This document shows positions 12,808 to 23,712 of a DNA stretch of 64,000 nucleotides, one piece after another (within the stretch, counting starts at the first letter, position 1; each line of letters opens with the position of its first letter). The stretch covers positions 1 through 64,000 of the forward strand of contig NZ_KB849175.1 of assembly GCF_000367925.1 (NCBI RefSeq). Direction: 5' to 3'. Both the position numbers and the translations under genes were made by a program. Below the pieces are notes generated by a model. That model was not told the origin of the DNA. It did not search any database and was given only the letters and a program-made list of their open reading frames with translations. The stretch comes from Acinetobacter bohemicus ANC 3994. GTDB taxonomy: Bacteria > Pseudomonadota > Gammaproteobacteria > Pseudomonadales > Moraxellaceae.

Positions 12808-14763
12808 TTAAGGATTATTCTTTAATGGAATAATATTCATACGTTTTTCAATGGATTGCGCACCTTGTCCAAGCAACACCCCATAATGCGTTGCGTTGGT
12901 CATCACATGTTTCACATAATCACGAGTTTCAATCAGTGGAATCGTTTCCGTGTATTGATCTGCCGCTATAGGCTGTACATCCGGTTGCCAACGACGTGCT
13001 CGGTTTGGCCCTGCGTTATAACCTGCGGTGGCTAAAACAGGACTATTACTGAGTTGACTCTGAATCATGGATAAATAAAAGGTGCCATAACGAATATTGG
13101 TGTTCATATCGGTCAATGCCGCAGGGTTATAGGTTTCACCCATCTGACGCGCCACGAGTTTTGCAGTATCTGGCATAATTTGCATCAGACCGCCCGCTCC
13201 AACATGGGAGCGTGCATGTGAGACAAAACGACTTTCTTGACGCATCAAACCATATGCCCATGCAGGATCGATACCGGCATTGCGGCTGTGGCTCACCACA
13301 TAACTTTGATGCGGCATGGCATAGCGATAAGCATAATTATGTTTATTTTCAGTACGATCTGCCGCATATATCGCACGGTCATACCAACCCATATCTGTGG
13401 CACGTTTTGCAGCGGCTAGCAGTAAACCATCATCATGTTTTAAATAGGCCTGACGGACTGCCCAATTCCACTCACGATTAATATAATTGTCAGGTGCATT
13501 GACACGGCGTAAAGCAAAAGCACGGCTAAAATGAATATCTTGGTTTAAGCGCTGTATATCACTGTTTGATGGTTGCACATTATTTGGAATGTTATTGTAA
13601 CTTTGCCCCAAGTGATCTTTGGCCAATAAATTATGATAATCATCACCGTGTGCCAATCTTTTAAAGATTTCTTGTGCAGTGTGTTTAGAACCGGCATCTC
13701 CGCGCTGTTCAGAAGCACGTGCCAACCAATATTGCCAACGGTCTTCTTGTTTTTGCGACACACTCATGGCATCAATGGCACGAATTAAACTTTCCCAACT
13801 ACTAAAACGAATGGCTTGACGGGCATAAATTTCGGCTTCTTCAGCACTAAATGGCAAGCCATAACTGGCGTCTAAATAGTCCAACACTTCACGATTGAAA
13901 TTATTTTTCATCACCGTGGTACCGCCAATATATCCGACAACACGATATAAGGCTTTTTGCACTTGCACAGGTGTTCCTTGTGCCGCACGTTGCACAGATG
14001 AGATAGCGGTATTTAAATCACTGTCGGCTAAACGTCCCAGCGCAAAGACTAAATAGGCATGATCAGTAGCGGATACTTTGGGTGCAGACCATAAATAATT
14101 TAACGGATTGGCTTGAATTTGATTGAGTTGGGATAAAGATAAGCTCATCCCCAAGGTTTGTGCAGTCGCCAAAGCCTGACCTGACTGACCTGCTCGGAGC
14201 TGTCCCCATAAGCGTTGTTGTCGGTCTTGTTCTGTCATTAAAGGGCTAGATAACATCATGCGCCCCAAGCCCATACAAGGTTCAGGTTGTGAATTGGTGT
14301 TGAGCCAAACATCCTTATATTCAGCAAAAACCAGAGAATCACCTGATTTTGCACGTACCTGAGCCACAGCACAACTTTCTGCTTGATCCGCATTGCTTAC
14401 ATACTGCAAAACAGGTTGTGCTGTTGCGAAATCGGCTTGTTTGACTTTTTCTTCGACGTAGTCCGCTGCTAATTTTTCAGCCATAGCGGATTGCGGGTAA
14501 CGCTGGGCAAAATTAACAATATTGCTCGCAGGTTGGATGGCTAAATTCGCATTCAGTGACCAATATTCAGGATAATAACCCAAAACATCATTTTGCATCG
14601 ATGTTTGAAATTGTTGCAGCAATCCGATATTTCCAGCGTTAGCTGCTTGTAAAGCATCATTAAATTGCTCATCTGCTGCATGCGTCACCGACACATATCC
14701 TGCTGATGCCAAACCCAAAGCAAGCACTTTATAATATTTTTTATTGATTAACTGATTGAACAT
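12808..14763 (-). CDS. slt: Soluble lytic murein transglycosylase
   Basis: Periplasmic enzyme that cleaves the MurNAc-GlcNAc bond of peptidoglycan to give 1,6-anhydro ends. About 651 residues: signal peptide (to about VTHA), a long alpha-superhelical U/L-domain, and a C-terminal goose-lysozyme-like SLT domain. The catalytic Glu (about residue 510) is in GLMRQESRF, followed by GAGGLMQIMPDTA and GYNAGPNRA. The start at 14763 has GGAAGG and AGG upstream; an in-frame ATG 18 bases earlier overlaps that site. Divergent from miaB. Confidence 0.93.
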   Translation of the reverse strand: MFNQLINKKYYKVLALGLASAGYVSVTHAADEQFNDALQAANAGNIGLLQQFQTSMQNDVLGYYPEYWSLNANLAIQPASNIVNFAQRYPQSAMAEKLAADYVEEKVKQADFATAQPVLQYVSNADQAESCAVAQVRAKSGDSLVFAEYKDVWLNTNSQPEPCMGLGRMMLSSPLMTEQDRQQRLWGQLRAGQSGQALATAQTLGMSLSLSQLNQIQANPLNYLWSAPKVSATDHAYLVFALGRLADSDLNTAISSVQRAAQGTPVQVQKALYRVVGYIGGTTVMKNNFNREVLDYLDASYGLPFSAEEAEIYARQAIRFSSWESLIRAIDAMSVSQKQEDRWQYWLARASEQRGDAGSKHTAQEIFKRLAHGDDYHNLLAKDHLGQSYNNIPNNVQPSNSDIQRLNQDIHFSRAFALRRVNAPDNYINREWNWAVRQAYLKHDDGLLLAAAKRATDMGWYDRAIYAADRTENKHNYAYRYAMPHQSYVVSHSRNAGIDPAWAYGLMRQESRFVSHARSHVGAGGLMQIMPDTAKLVARQMGETYNPAALTDMNTNIRYGTFYLSMIQSQLSNSPVLATAGYNAGPNRARRWQPDVQPIAADQYTETIPLIETRDYVKHVMTNATHYGVLLGQGAQSIEKRMNIIPLKNNP

Positions 14764-14956
14764 ATGCCTGCCTTCCGTCATTTAGTGTTGCCTTGATCGC
14801 ACCTAATCATTTTTAAATAGTGTAATTATTATTAAACTACTCTACTGTTCTGTTGTGTAACCTTCTGATTAGACAATATTAATTTTCAAGCATTTTTACC
14901 TCATAAATCAATCTTCTTGTCTGCTTATTTATAACTATAAGTTTATATTCAATTCC

Positions 14957-14965
14957 TGCTAAAAT
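14957..14965 (+). promoter_or_regulatory. Extended -10 promoter candidate for miaB-phoH-ybeY
   Basis: TGC-TAAAAT, an extended -10 element without a good -35. It implies a 5' leader of about 175 bases before miaB. I recognised no known riboswitch in that leader. Confidence 0.45.
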
Positions 14966-15145
14966 GTGCGCCTTTCTTCTATTCAAATCGTAATTTTTAA
15001 TTATTCTGGCTCGCCCCCTTTTTCCGAATTCAGTTTCAAACATGCGTTGAAATAAAATGGAACAGGCAGCTCACTAGAACCCTTTACCTCAAGGTCATGG
15101 GGATATTTAATTGCGATTTCTTCGATTTATCTTTTAGGAGCCTAC

Positions 15146-16600
15146 ATGACGGTTCAAACCTTCATTCCCAATAGTGCCCAAGCTGCTTCAGAAAACACTG
15201 TTACCCAGCCACAGCACACCCCAGCCGACGGATCAGTAAAAAAACTGTATATCGAAACGCAAGGGTGTCAGATGAATGAGTATGACAGTCATCGTATGGC
15301 AGACCTGCTAGGCGACTCACACGGTTATGTGCTGACCAAAGATCCGAAAGAAGCCGATATTCTACTGATGAATACCTGTTCTATTCGTGAAAAAGCCCAA
15401 GAAAAAGTATTCTCTGAACTGGGTCGCTGGCGCAAACTGAAAGAAAAAAATCCTGATTTGGTGATTGGCGTCGGTGGTTGTGTGGCTTCGCAAGAAGGTG
15501 ACAACATTCAAAAACGTGCACCTTATGTCGACATGGTTTTTGGCCCACAAACCTTGCACCGTTTGCCACAAATGTTAGATCAACATAGCGATCAAATCGA
15601 AAAGCCGAAAAAAGATAAAATCAAATTGGTGGATATTTCTTTCCCAGATATTGAAAAATTCGACTTTTTACCTGAACCACGCGTTGAAGGTTACAAAGCC
15701 TTTGTTTCGATTATGGAAGGTTGTTCAAAATACTGTTCTTTCTGCGTGGTTCCTTATACCCGCGGTGAAGAAGTTTCTCGTCCGCTAGATGACGTACTGG
15801 CTGAAATTGCAGGTTTGGCTGAAAAAGGTGTGCGTGAAATTTCGCTTTTAGGTCAAAACGTGAATGGTTATCGCGGTGAAACCTTTGAAGGCAACATCTG
15901 TACCTTTGCAGATTTGCTGCGTTTAGTGGCTGAAATTCCGGGTATTGGCCGTTTACGCTATACCACGTCACATCCGCTTGAATTTAACGACGATTTAATT
16001 GAATGTTACCGCGATCTTCCGCAAATGGTTTCACATCTACATTTGCCTGTACAAAGTGGCTCAAACGATGTTCTGCAAGCCATGAAGCGTAACCACACCA
16101 TTGATGTTTACATCGATAAAATTGCCAAGCTGCGTCAAGTTCGTCCAGATATGCATTTATCTTCAGATTTCATTATTGGCTTCCCGGGTGAAACTGATGA
16201 AAACTTCGAAGAAACCTATCAATTTATTCAGGATCTAGATTTCGATCATTCCTATAGTTTTATCTATTCCAAACGTCCGGGTACGCCCGCTTCAGAACTT
16301 GCAGACAGCACCCCTGAAGATGTGAAAAAAGAACGTCTTGGTAAAGTTCAAAAATGGATTAAGCGTTCAAGTATTGATAAAACAGATGCCATGCTGGGTA
16401 CGATCCAACGTGTCCTAATTGAAAATATTTCTGATAAAGATCCAAACCTGTTGGTCGGTACTGCCGATAACACACGTTATGTCTCATTTATTGGTGATGC
16501 AGCATGGGTCGGTCGCTTTGCAGAAATCGAAATTACCGAAATTAAAACTTTGAATTTTGTTTACGGTGAGCTATTGAATCTTGAGCCTGACGTGGCGTAA
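15146..16600 (+). CDS. miaB: tRNA-2-methylthio-N6-dimethylallyladenosine synthase
   Basis: Radical SAM methylthiotransferase that adds the 2-methylthio group to i6A37 of tRNAs reading UNN codons. The N-terminal UPF0004 cluster cysteines are C41, C78 and C112; the radical SAM triad C193-x3-C197-x2-C200 is in [10 protein letters not shown]; a C-terminal TRAM domain follows. The first ~30 residues are a poorly conserved extension. AGGAG precedes the ATG. First gene of a miaB-phoH-ybeY unit, with 38 bases to phoH. Confidence 0.97.
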   Translation: MTVQTFIPNSAQAASENTVTQPQHTPADGSVKKLYIETQGCQMNEYDSHRMADLLGDSHGYVLTKDPKEADILLMNTCSIREKAQEKVFSELGRWRKLKEKNPDLVIGVGGCVASQEGDNIQKRAPYVDMVFGPQTLHRLPQMLDQHSDQIEKPKKDKIKLVDISFPDIEKFDFLPEPRVEGYKAFVSIMEGCSKYCSFCVVPYTRGEEVSRPLDDVLAEIAGLAEKGVREISLLGQNVNGYRGETFEGNICTFADLLRLVAEIPGIGRLRYTTSHPLEFNDDLIECYRDLPQMVSHLHLPVQSGSNDVLQAMKRNHTIDVYIDKIAKLRQVRPDMHLSSDFIIGFPGETDENFEETYQFIQDLDFDHSYSFIYSKRPGTPASELADSTPEDVKKERLGKVQKWIKRSSIDKTDAMLGTIQRVLIENISDKDPNLLVGTADNTRYVSFIGDAAWVGRFAEIEITEIKTLNFVYGELLNLEPDVA

Positions 16601-16638
16601 TGTAAGCAGATAGATTTAACTTCCCAAAAGGATATCTC

Positions 16639-17712
16639 TTGACTGCAGCGATTCGACGTACAGTGGCTTTTCCGGGTATTTCAGTAGATCGTTTACAAAG
16701 CATGCTTGGTGCTTATAACGGTCATCTGAAACAAATCGAACAACGTTTAGATGTAAAAATTTCTCACCGTGGTGATAGTTTTTTTATCGATGGTGATATT
16801 GATGCGGTTGAAAGAGCTGAAGTTTTATTGCAGCGCTTACATGAAGAAGCCGAAGTCTCTGAACAAATCAGTGCCGATACACTGCATTTGATGATTCAAG
16901 GCAGTCAGACCGATCGTGAGTTACTCAGCGATCCTGATCAGCAACATACGGGTCTAGACGAGGTTTGGTTACAAACGCGTAAAGGTCGAATTAACCCACG
17001 TGGTGCAAACCAAAAGCGTTATGTACAACGTATTCTGCAAAGTGATATCTCGTTTGGTATTGGCCCGGCAGGGACAGGTAAAACCTACCTTGCCGTTGCC
17101 GCTGCTGTCGATATGCTAGAACGCAATGAAATTCAGCGTATCCTACTGGTTCGCCCCGCCGTTGAAGCCGGTGAAAAACTCGGTTTTTTACCCGGTGATT
17201 TAAGCCAGAAAATTGACCCCTATTTGCGCCCACTTTACGATGCTTTATACGAAATGCTGGGTTTTGAAAAAGTCGCTAAACTGATTGAACGTCAAGTGAT
17301 TGAAGTGGCACCACTGGCTTATATGCGTGGTCGTACCCTCAATCATGCTTTCATTATTTTAGATGAAGCGCAAAATACCACGCCTGAACAGATGAAAATG
17401 TTTTTGACCCGTTTAGGTTTTGGTTCTCGTGCCGTGATTACGGGTGACATCACGCAAGTCGATTTACCACGTGGCCAACAGTCCGGTTTATCGCATGCAT
17501 TACGCGTAATCGAGAACGTCAAAGAAATTCATATTACCCGTTTCCATTCTCGTGACGTGGTACGTCATCAGCTGGTACAAAAAATTGTCGAAGCTTATGA
17601 AGGATGGGACAGTGAACAACACCGTCTAAGTGCAGAAGCGCGGGCAGAACGCAAAGCACTTCAAGAAGCGCTGATTGCTGAAAATAATGCTGCCGCCGAT
17701 GCTCAGGACTGA
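16639..17712 (+). CDS. ybeZ: PhoH-like ATPase (YbeZ)
   Basis: P-loop NTPase of the PhoH family, linked to RNA metabolism and to the RNase YbeY encoded next to it. N-terminal KH-like region, then Walker A GPAGTGKT (142-149) and Walker B LDEAQ (241-245), with the sensor motif ITGDITQVDLP. The start codon is TTG, with AAGGA placed seven to eight bases upstream. It lies between miaB and ybeY, the standard order. Confidence 0.94.
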   Translation: MTAAIRRTVAFPGISVDRLQSMLGAYNGHLKQIEQRLDVKISHRGDSFFIDGDIDAVERAEVLLQRLHEEAEVSEQISADTLHLMIQGSQTDRELLSDPDQQHTGLDEVWLQTRKGRINPRGANQKRYVQRILQSDISFGIGPAGTGKTYLAVAAAVDMLERNEIQRILLVRPAVEAGEKLGFLPGDLSQKIDPYLRPLYDALYEMLGFEKVAKLIERQVIEVAPLAYMRGRTLNHAFIILDEAQNTTPEQMKMFLTRLGFGSRAVITGDITQVDLPRGQQSGLSHALRVIENVKEIHITRFHSRDVVRHQLVQKIVEAYEGWDSEQHRLSAEARAERKALQEALIAENNAAADAQD

Positions 17713-17742
17713 CTCAAATATTCGATGAATTAAGGATTCACG

Positions 17743-18225
17743 TTGAAACTTAGCCTCTCTCTACAGCAAAATTTTCAAGCCCCTGAATTGGTGCTGAAAC
17801 GTGCTTACCTCAAAAAAGTTGTAGAAACCTCGTTACGTCATATTGCGACACAAAGTAACTGCGAAATTGGCATTGCCTGTGTCGACAATGCTGAAAGCCA
17901 TCAACTGAATTTGGAATATCGTGGTAAAGACAAACCGACCAATGTGTTGTCCTTCCCAAGCGACCTTCCCGATGAAATGGCGGCAATTTTAGATTCATTC
18001 CCAATTGGTGATTTGGTGATTTGTATTCCTGTGGTTTTACAAGAAGCGATCGATCAGCAAAAAACACCGATTGAACATTTCACCCATATGTTGGTACATG
18101 GCACATTACATTTAATGGGTTATGACCATGAAACGTCTGAGCAAGATGCCGAGGAAATGGAAGCCTTAGAAATTGAAATCCTGAAAAAACTCGGTTTTGA
18201 TAACCCTTATACCGAGCAAGACTAG
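17743..18225 (+). CDS. ybeY: Endoribonuclease YbeY (rRNA maturation factor)
   Basis: Zinc-dependent single-strand endoribonuclease needed for 16S 3'-end maturation and ribosome quality control. The metal site [11 protein letters not shown] (H119, H123, H129) is intact. 160 residues, normal for the family. The start codon is TTG with TAAGGA upstream, the second TTG start in this unit. It ends the operon at a strong terminator; the transporter-like ybeX/corC gene that often follows is not present here. Confidence 0.95.
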   Translation: MKLSLSLQQNFQAPELVLKRAYLKKVVETSLRHIATQSNCEIGIACVDNAESHQLNLEYRGKDKPTNVLSFPSDLPDEMAAILDSFPIGDLVICIPVVLQEAIDQQKTPIEHFTHMLVHGTLHLMGYDHETSEQDAEEMEALEIEILKKLGFDNPYTEQD

Positions 18226-18241
18226 AATCTGACAGTTTCAA

Positions 18242-18266
18242 AGCGAGCGTAATGCTCGCTTTTTTA
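18242..18266 (+). terminator. Terminator after ybeY
   Basis: Stem AGCGAGC/GCTCGCT with loop GTAAT-like bases, followed by TTTTTT. Confidence 0.88.
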
Positions 18267-18283
18267 TACTCCATATTGGGGCT

Positions 18284-18385
18284 TCACCTCACCCTAACCC
18301 TCTCCTTAAAGGAGAGGGAACTTTCAATCTTAACTTAACATCGGTAGTCCCTCCTCCCTGTGGGAGGAGGTTAGGTGGAGGGTAA
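18284..18385. repeat. REP-like pair of inverted hairpins
   Basis: Two GC-rich perfect hairpins: CCCTCTCCTT/AAGGAGAGGG (18298-18318) and CCTCCTCCC/GGGAGGAGG (18350-18370). The outer flanks, CACCTCACCCTAACC on the left and GGTTAGGTGGAGGG on the right, are also roughly complementary, so the whole segment forms a large imperfect inverted repeat. This resembles REP doublets or a small MITE. It stands out from the AT-rich surroundings and holds no gene. Confidence 0.6.
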
Positions 18386-18576
18386 ATCTAATAAATTTTT
18401 TATCATTCTCACCCAAATTTTTTTTCTAAAAGCATAAAAAACTCTCTTTTTATTCATACCTTTTAAACCAGATTCACTATTCTTTGCTTGAAAAGAAACA
18501 TTACTTCTCTTATAAAAGATCAATCCAAGAAAATAAAAACACCTTTAAAGTCACATCAAAATATAGAGGCACCTTC

Positions 18577-18972
18577 ATGAAAAAAATCCTGACTGCACTC
18601 TTCTGCATTTCTTCTTTACCTTTTAGTTCGCAGCTCTATGCCCATAATGAAACCACCTGTAAGCAAGTAAAGTTTCAATCTACAGATAGCACGTGGGCAG
18701 GACATTATTATTTACAAGGTGTAATGGAAGTGGGTTCAGAACTTTTACTTGAACCGAATGGCAAATTTAAGTGGTATCTTGCCGTCGGTGCATTAGATCA
18801 ATATGCCGAAGGAACATGGTGGAAAAATGGCAACTGTATTGGTTTAAAAGCAGCATCCAAATATGCCAAAAACCTAGAAATATTCCCAACCCGTTTAGAA
18901 ATTCATGACAAACAGTTGGCCGTGACTTGGCTCGGCGGACAACAAGATGGTGTTTATCGTCTTGCTGAATAA
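18577..18972 (+). CDS. Small secreted protein, unknown function
   Basis: A 131-residue protein with a typical signal peptide (MKKILTALFC... ending about QLYA) and a mature part of about 109 residues with a cysteine at each end of the first third. No family recognised. The mature sequence has many Trp and Gly residues (TWAGHYYL, GTWWKNGNC), suggesting a compact beta fold. The ATG at 18577 has AGAGGC upstream; longer readings start without a ribosome binding site. No enzyme motif seen. Confidence 0.7.
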   Translation: MKKILTALFCISSLPFSSQLYAHNETTCKQVKFQSTDSTWAGHYYLQGVMEVGSELLLEPNGKFKWYLAVGALDQYAEGTWWKNGNCIGLKAASKYAKNLEIFPTRLEIHDKQLAVTWLGGQQDGVYRLAE

Positions 18973-18999
18973 TGGTCATGCATCCGTTTTAAATTTGAC

Positions 19000-19878
19000 T
19001 TATTTCACTTCAAATTCAGCTTCGGCTGGATCAAAGCGCCAAGTTCGCACGATACGCAGCTCCGAAATCTCTTTCATCGCTTGATCAAAAGCACCAAAAG
19101 GTGCGGCTTTACGCACCGATGCTTTGGCCGCCTCATCCAGTAAGCTATGCCCTGAACTATCAATTAAACGAATGGCACGAATTCCGCCACTCTTATTTAG
19201 AATCACCATTAAACGTACTTCCCCTGCCAATTGTTGCGCTTTGGCGGCATCGGGATAATAACGGTTGCCGTAAAATTCAACTTTTTGGCGAAATTTTTCT
19301 AAATAAGCTGCTGAAATATCTTGTTTTGCTTGAATCCCATCGACCGTTTTAATCTTTTGCTGACGACTAAAATTTTGCTGACGTTGTAAGTATTGTGCTT
19401 CTAAACTTGCCACCATTGCTGCTTTGGCTTGAAACTGACTATTCAGCTCTTGCATTGCTTTTTTACGTTGATTTTGTTCTGCTTCTTTTTTCCAGCTTAA
19501 GGTGGTCATTAAGACTTTTTCATCAAAGCTTAATTCACGCTTTTGTTGTAGTTTTTCTAAACTTTCTAGCTGTTTCTCACCGGCACTTTGCTCAAGCATG
19601 GGGGCTGGCATATCGCTCGACATCCGATGTGCTTCACGGAAGGTGCCTGAACCCTGCTGATCGGCCTGAGCCAGAAAATCAGCATTTTCAATTTTGTCTT
19701 TGCTAGGACGCAAAGTCACCGCAATTTCTTTTACTGCTGCATCACTTTCTTGTGGCATTGCAAATTGCAAAGTCAAAATAATTAAATGCAGCACGGCAGC
19801 TAAAATCACTGCACCGCTAAAAATAGGATCTTTCCACCATGCATACATTAAAGGTGTAAAATTGATTTTCTTAAGCAT
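19000..19878 (-). CDS. TonB-family energy transducer protein
   Basis: About 292 residues with one N-terminal membrane helix (AVILAAVLHLIILTLQF), a long charged and Gln/Ala-rich periplasmic linker that looks helical or coiled-coil, and a C-terminal TonB domain (YYPDAA...GEVRLMVILNKSGGI...SSGHSLLDEAA...). Such proteins couple ExbB/ExbD energy to outer-membrane receptors. No exbB or exbD lies nearby. The linker lacks the Pro-rich repeats of classical TonB, so it may be a specialised TonB/TolA-like protein. Start at 19878 is preferred over an upstream TTG; the ribosome binding site is weak. Confidence 0.8.
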   Translation of the reverse strand: MLKKINFTPLMYAWWKDPIFSGAVILAAVLHLIILTLQFAMPQESDAAVKEIAVTLRPSKDKIENADFLAQADQQGSGTFREAHRMSSDMPAPMLEQSAGEKQLESLEKLQQKRELSFDEKVLMTTLSWKKEAEQNQRKKAMQELNSQFQAKAAMVASLEAQYLQRQQNFSRQQKIKTVDGIQAKQDISAAYLEKFRQKVEFYGNRYYPDAAKAQQLAGEVRLMVILNKSGGIRAIRLIDSSGHSLLDEAAKASVRKAAPFGAFDQAMKEISELRIVRTWRFDPAEAEFEVK

Positions 19879-20117
19879 CACATTAAACCGACAAAATGTC
19901 TGGTTCCCCAAACTGTATAAAAACAGCATAAAATAAATACAGCTTCCACTTTTGAATAAAAAACGAGAATTCAATCAACAAGCGAACTGCATAGAATTAA
20001 AATCATGAAAATGGTGCAATTAATTTTGCTAAACTGCAAGACGGAATACTTGTATTTTTAATACTTTCGACAAAACCTATCGAAGTCCAAGAAGATTCAC
20101 TTGCTAGGATGCTTTAT

Positions 20118-20798
20118 ATGCAAACGCTAATATCCAATATCTCTAAACGTATACGTCAAGTGTACCAAAAAGCAGAGGGATTTATTGAAGATGAGCGTGA
20201 TTTCCCATTATCCCAAGTTTTTCTGAATGCCACTTTTCAGCGTTTTGTCACCGACAATGTCTCTATGCTCAAAGACTTGCATGCAGACTTACATGATGAC
20301 TGGTTGCGTTTATATGCAACACTCGATGTTAAAGGTTTATACATTACCCTTTCGGTCGATTTAAAACTAATTCAAATGGAAATGAATAAAGATATCCAGC
20401 TCATTGTGTTTGAACAAATCAGTGACACGACCGTCATTGAAGCGAAATTTAAAAATATATTGCAAAAAATTGCGGTCAACTTTGCTTTATTTTTCTACCA
20501 AAAAGTCTTAAATAAAGATCCTTTAGGTATGATTCTTGAAAAGTTAAAGGTCATTAAAGTTAAAGATGATTTACTGCATTTGGACTTAAATCGCTGGTTA
20601 GGCAAAAACCGCTCGATTATCGACACTTTAGCCAAAGTTCATGTCAACCATGCGGTTTTACGCGAAGCTGAATTGGTGATCATTGGTAATGTCAATCTGA
20701 CTGCTTTATTTAGAAAAATGTCGGAAGAACCTGTCGAAGATTGGGACATAGATGATGACCTCGCTGAAACCAAGGCCAGCCCAGTTAAGCAAAAATAA
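20118..20798 (+). CDS. Uncharacterised protein, 226 residues
   Basis: No family recognised. Mixed sequence without a signal peptide or membrane span, highly charged, with an acidic tail (EDWDIDDDLAE). The ATG at 20118 has AGGA eight bases upstream, favoured over an ATG at 20109 that overlaps it. Divergent from the TonB-like gene and followed after 166 bases by the DUF3108 gene. Confidence 0.7.
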   Translation: MQTLISNISKRIRQVYQKAEGFIEDERDFPLSQVFLNATFQRFVTDNVSMLKDLHADLHDDWLRLYATLDVKGLYITLSVDLKLIQMEMNKDIQLIVFEQISDTTVIEAKFKNILQKIAVNFALFFYQKVLNKDPLGMILEKLKVIKVKDDLLHLDLNRWLGKNRSIIDTLAKVHVNHAVLREAELVIIGNVNLTALFRKMSEEPVEDWDIDDDLAETKASPVKQK

Positions 20799-20964
20799 AC
20801 TCAACTATTTCCCAAAATTGGAATCTGTATTTTTATCTCCAGAAAAACTACATAAAAATACAGATTGGACAAAAATTCGAATTTTATCTTCATAATCAAA
20901 GTGCATAATAGAAACCAAGCAAGAAATTTGCACTTTATTCAAACTTCATAGGAAGACTGTACTT

Positions 20965-21678
20965 ATGGCTCACAATGTATTAAAAACAATTGCGATGGCC
21001 TCTGGTGTAACCGCTACACTGTTGTTTACTGGTTTTTCAAACCAAGCATTTGCCATAAGTCCATTCCAAGCAAGTTATCAATTTAGCTATAACGGCAAAA
21101 ATATGGGCTCGGCAACACGTAATTTAATCAAGTCGGGCAATAACTGGACGTATGTTTTTACGGCAAAAGCGGGTGCTATCGCATCTGCCACTGAAACCAG
21201 CCGTTTTAGCTTTAATGGCAACCAAATTGTTTCAGATAGCTTTAGTCGCAGCAGTAAAATTTTAGTGCATAACAACACCATGAGCATAAAATTCAACCCA
21301 AGCACGAAAACCATTTCCACCAAAAAAGATGATAAAGCACGTTCTTTTGCGTGGAAAGCGGGTGTTTTAGATGAACTTAATGCAGAATTACAGCTGCGTG
21401 AAGACTTAAAAGCCTCAGGTTTAAAATCGAGTTATGCCATTGCGGATGCGAAAGAAGTTGAAGCACGTAAATTTGTCAAACAAGGTTCAGAGAGAGTAAC
21501 AACCTCTTACGGAACTTTCGATACCATTAAAGTTGTCATGAAACACGATAAGCCAAACCGCGATACCATTTTTTGGTTAGCGCCTAAACTTGACTATGTA
21601 CCGGTGAAAGTTTCTCACCAAGATGGCAAAACATCATACGGTTTGCTGCTAACTGGGTATAAAGGCTCCACGAATTAA
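20965..21678 (+). CDS. DUF3108 family periplasmic protein
   Basis: A 237-residue exported protein: signal peptide with AFA cleavage near residue 30, then a DUF3108 domain opening with FQASYQFSYNGKNMG and closing with the typical FWLAPKLDYVPVKV. The fold is thought to be an LolA/outer-membrane-associated beta structure, but the function is unknown. AGGA precedes the start. It is followed within 91 bases by xpt. Confidence 0.85.
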   Translation: MAHNVLKTIAMASGVTATLLFTGFSNQAFAISPFQASYQFSYNGKNMGSATRNLIKSGNNWTYVFTAKAGAIASATETSRFSFNGNQIVSDSFSRSSKILVHNNTMSIKFNPSTKTISTKKDDKARSFAWKAGVLDELNAELQLREDLKASGLKSSYAIADAKEVEARKFVKQGSERVTTSYGTFDTIKVVMKHDKPNRDTIFWLAPKLDYVPVKVSHQDGKTSYGLLLTGYKGSTN

Positions 21679-21687
21679 TCGATTTGA

Positions 21688-22344
<657 letters not shown>

Positions 22345-22361
22345 GTTTCAATCTGCATTTT

Positions 22362-22388
22362 AAAAGAGCGCTTAGGCGCTCTTTTTTT
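22362..22388 (+). terminator. Terminator after xpt
   Basis: AAAAGAGCGC-TTAG-GCGCTCTTTTTTT, a perfect stem with T tract. Confidence 0.9.
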
Positions 22389-22522
22389 ATTTTGGAGAAA
22401 CCGGACATTTCTATTTGGGAATAACACCCCCATTTCATATAACGACCATTGTGTTAAATGGGATGGAAATTAATAGATTTACTAAAGAGTAGATTCTAAA
22501 TAGATGGCAAGATAGCGATTTG

Positions 22523-22528
22523 TATAAT
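22523..22528 (+). promoter_or_regulatory. -10 element upstream of the beta-lactamase
   Basis: A perfect TATAAT 18 bases before the ATG at 22546. No convincing -35 is seen at the right distance, which suggests low basal expression. No insertion sequence lies upstream. Confidence 0.45.
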
Positions 22529-22545
22529 TGATGGAAATACTAGGA

Positions 22546-23712
22546 ATGTTATGTGTAACTAAGAAAGGCTTTAGACTCAGCCTCTTTACATTAGCTATAG
22601 GATTGAGCACCTATTCTAATGCCTATGATGTGAAAAAAGATAAGGACAATATTGAGACAACAATCAATCAGTCATTTAAGCCACTTATGGAAAAATATGG
22701 TGTGTTAGGAATGGCAGTAGGTGTTATTTATAATGGAGGAAATCACGAACAATACTATGGTATTCAATCCTATATCGATGATAAAGCGGTTGATAGCCAG
22801 ACTATTTTTGAATTAGGTTCTGTAAGTAAGATTTTTACTGCAACAGCAGGTGCTTACGCCAAGAGCCAAGGTAAACTATCTTTCCAAGATCATCCAAGTA
22901 AATATTGGCCTGCATTACAAAAGTCAGAGATTAATAAGGTTAACTTACTGAAATTGGTAACCTATACAAGTGGTAATTTACCATTACAATTTCCAGATAG
23001 TGTAAAAACAAATGAGCAAGTTTTAGAATATTTCCAAAATTGGCATATAAAAAATCCCCCTGGTCAATATCGTCAATATTCAAATCCAAGTATAGGGTTG
23101 TTTGGCGAAATAACAGCAAGATCAATGAAAGTTCCTTTCATATCATTATTAGAACAAGTAATTTTTCCAAAATTTAATTTGAAACATACTTATGTCAATG
23201 TTCCTGAAGAACAAAAAGAACATTATGCTTTTGGTTATGATCAGAAGAATAACCCTATTAGAGTTAGCCCCGGTGCTTTAGATGCTCAAGCATATGGGGT
23301 TAAATCTACACTTCCAGATATGCTTAAATTTGTAAGTGCAAATTTGAATGTAGAAAAATCTAACTCTGATCTTAAGAAAGCTATTTTAGAAACACATAAG
23401 GGGTATTTTAAACTTGGCAACATGACACAAGCACTTGGGTGGGAGACTTTTTCTTATCCTACAACTTTAGAGATTTTACAAGAAAGTAATTCTGAAAAAA
23501 TTGTTATGCAATCAAATTATGTTGAAAAAAATACTATTCAGACAAAGTCTAAAGTTTTTCATAAAACGGGTTCTACCAATGGTTTTGGAACATATGTTGT
23601 TTTTATTCCTGAAGAAAAATTTGGGTTAGTCATGTTGATGAATAAAAAAATACCAAATGAAGAGCGAATTAAGGCAGCATATGAAGTCTTTAATAGACTA
23701 AAAAGTAAATAA
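22546..23712 (+). CDS. ampC: Class C beta-lactamase, ADC type
   Basis: Serine cephalosporinase of the Acinetobacter-derived (ADC) AmpC family, exported to the periplasm. About 388 residues with a signal peptide (to about SNA). Active-site motifs are all present: S92-V-S-K95, Y178-S-N180 and K340-T-G342 in [10 protein letters not shown]. The sequence tracks A. baumannii ADC closely in motif regions ([32 protein letters not shown]) but diverges elsewhere. The ATG at 22546 lies after a TATAAT; 22531 is an alternative. Codon use is more AT-rich than its neighbours. No AmpR gene is adjacent. Confidence 0.92.
   Translation: MLCVTKKGFRLSLFTLAIGLSTYSNAYDVKKDKDNIETTINQSFKPLMEKYGVLGMAVGVIYNGGNHEQYYGIQSYIDDKAVDSQTIFELGSVSKIFTATAGAYAKSQGKLSFQDHPSKYWPALQKSEINKVNLLKLVTYTSGNLPLQFPDSVKTNEQVLEYFQNWHIKNPPGQYRQYSNPSIGLFGEITARSMKVPFISLLEQVIFPKFNLKHTYVNVPEEQKEHYAFGYDQKNNPIRVSPGALDAQAYGVKSTLPDMLKFVSANLNVEKSNSDLKKAILETHKGYFKLGNMTQALGWETFSYPTTLEILQESNSEKIVMQSNYVEKNTIQTKSKVFHKTGSTNGFGTYVVFIPEEKFGLVMLMNKKIPNEERIKAAYEVFNRLKSK

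Noticed and set aside
15325..15971. Minus-strand open frames inside miaB
   Set aside because: They follow the codon structure of miaB in reverse and lack start signals.
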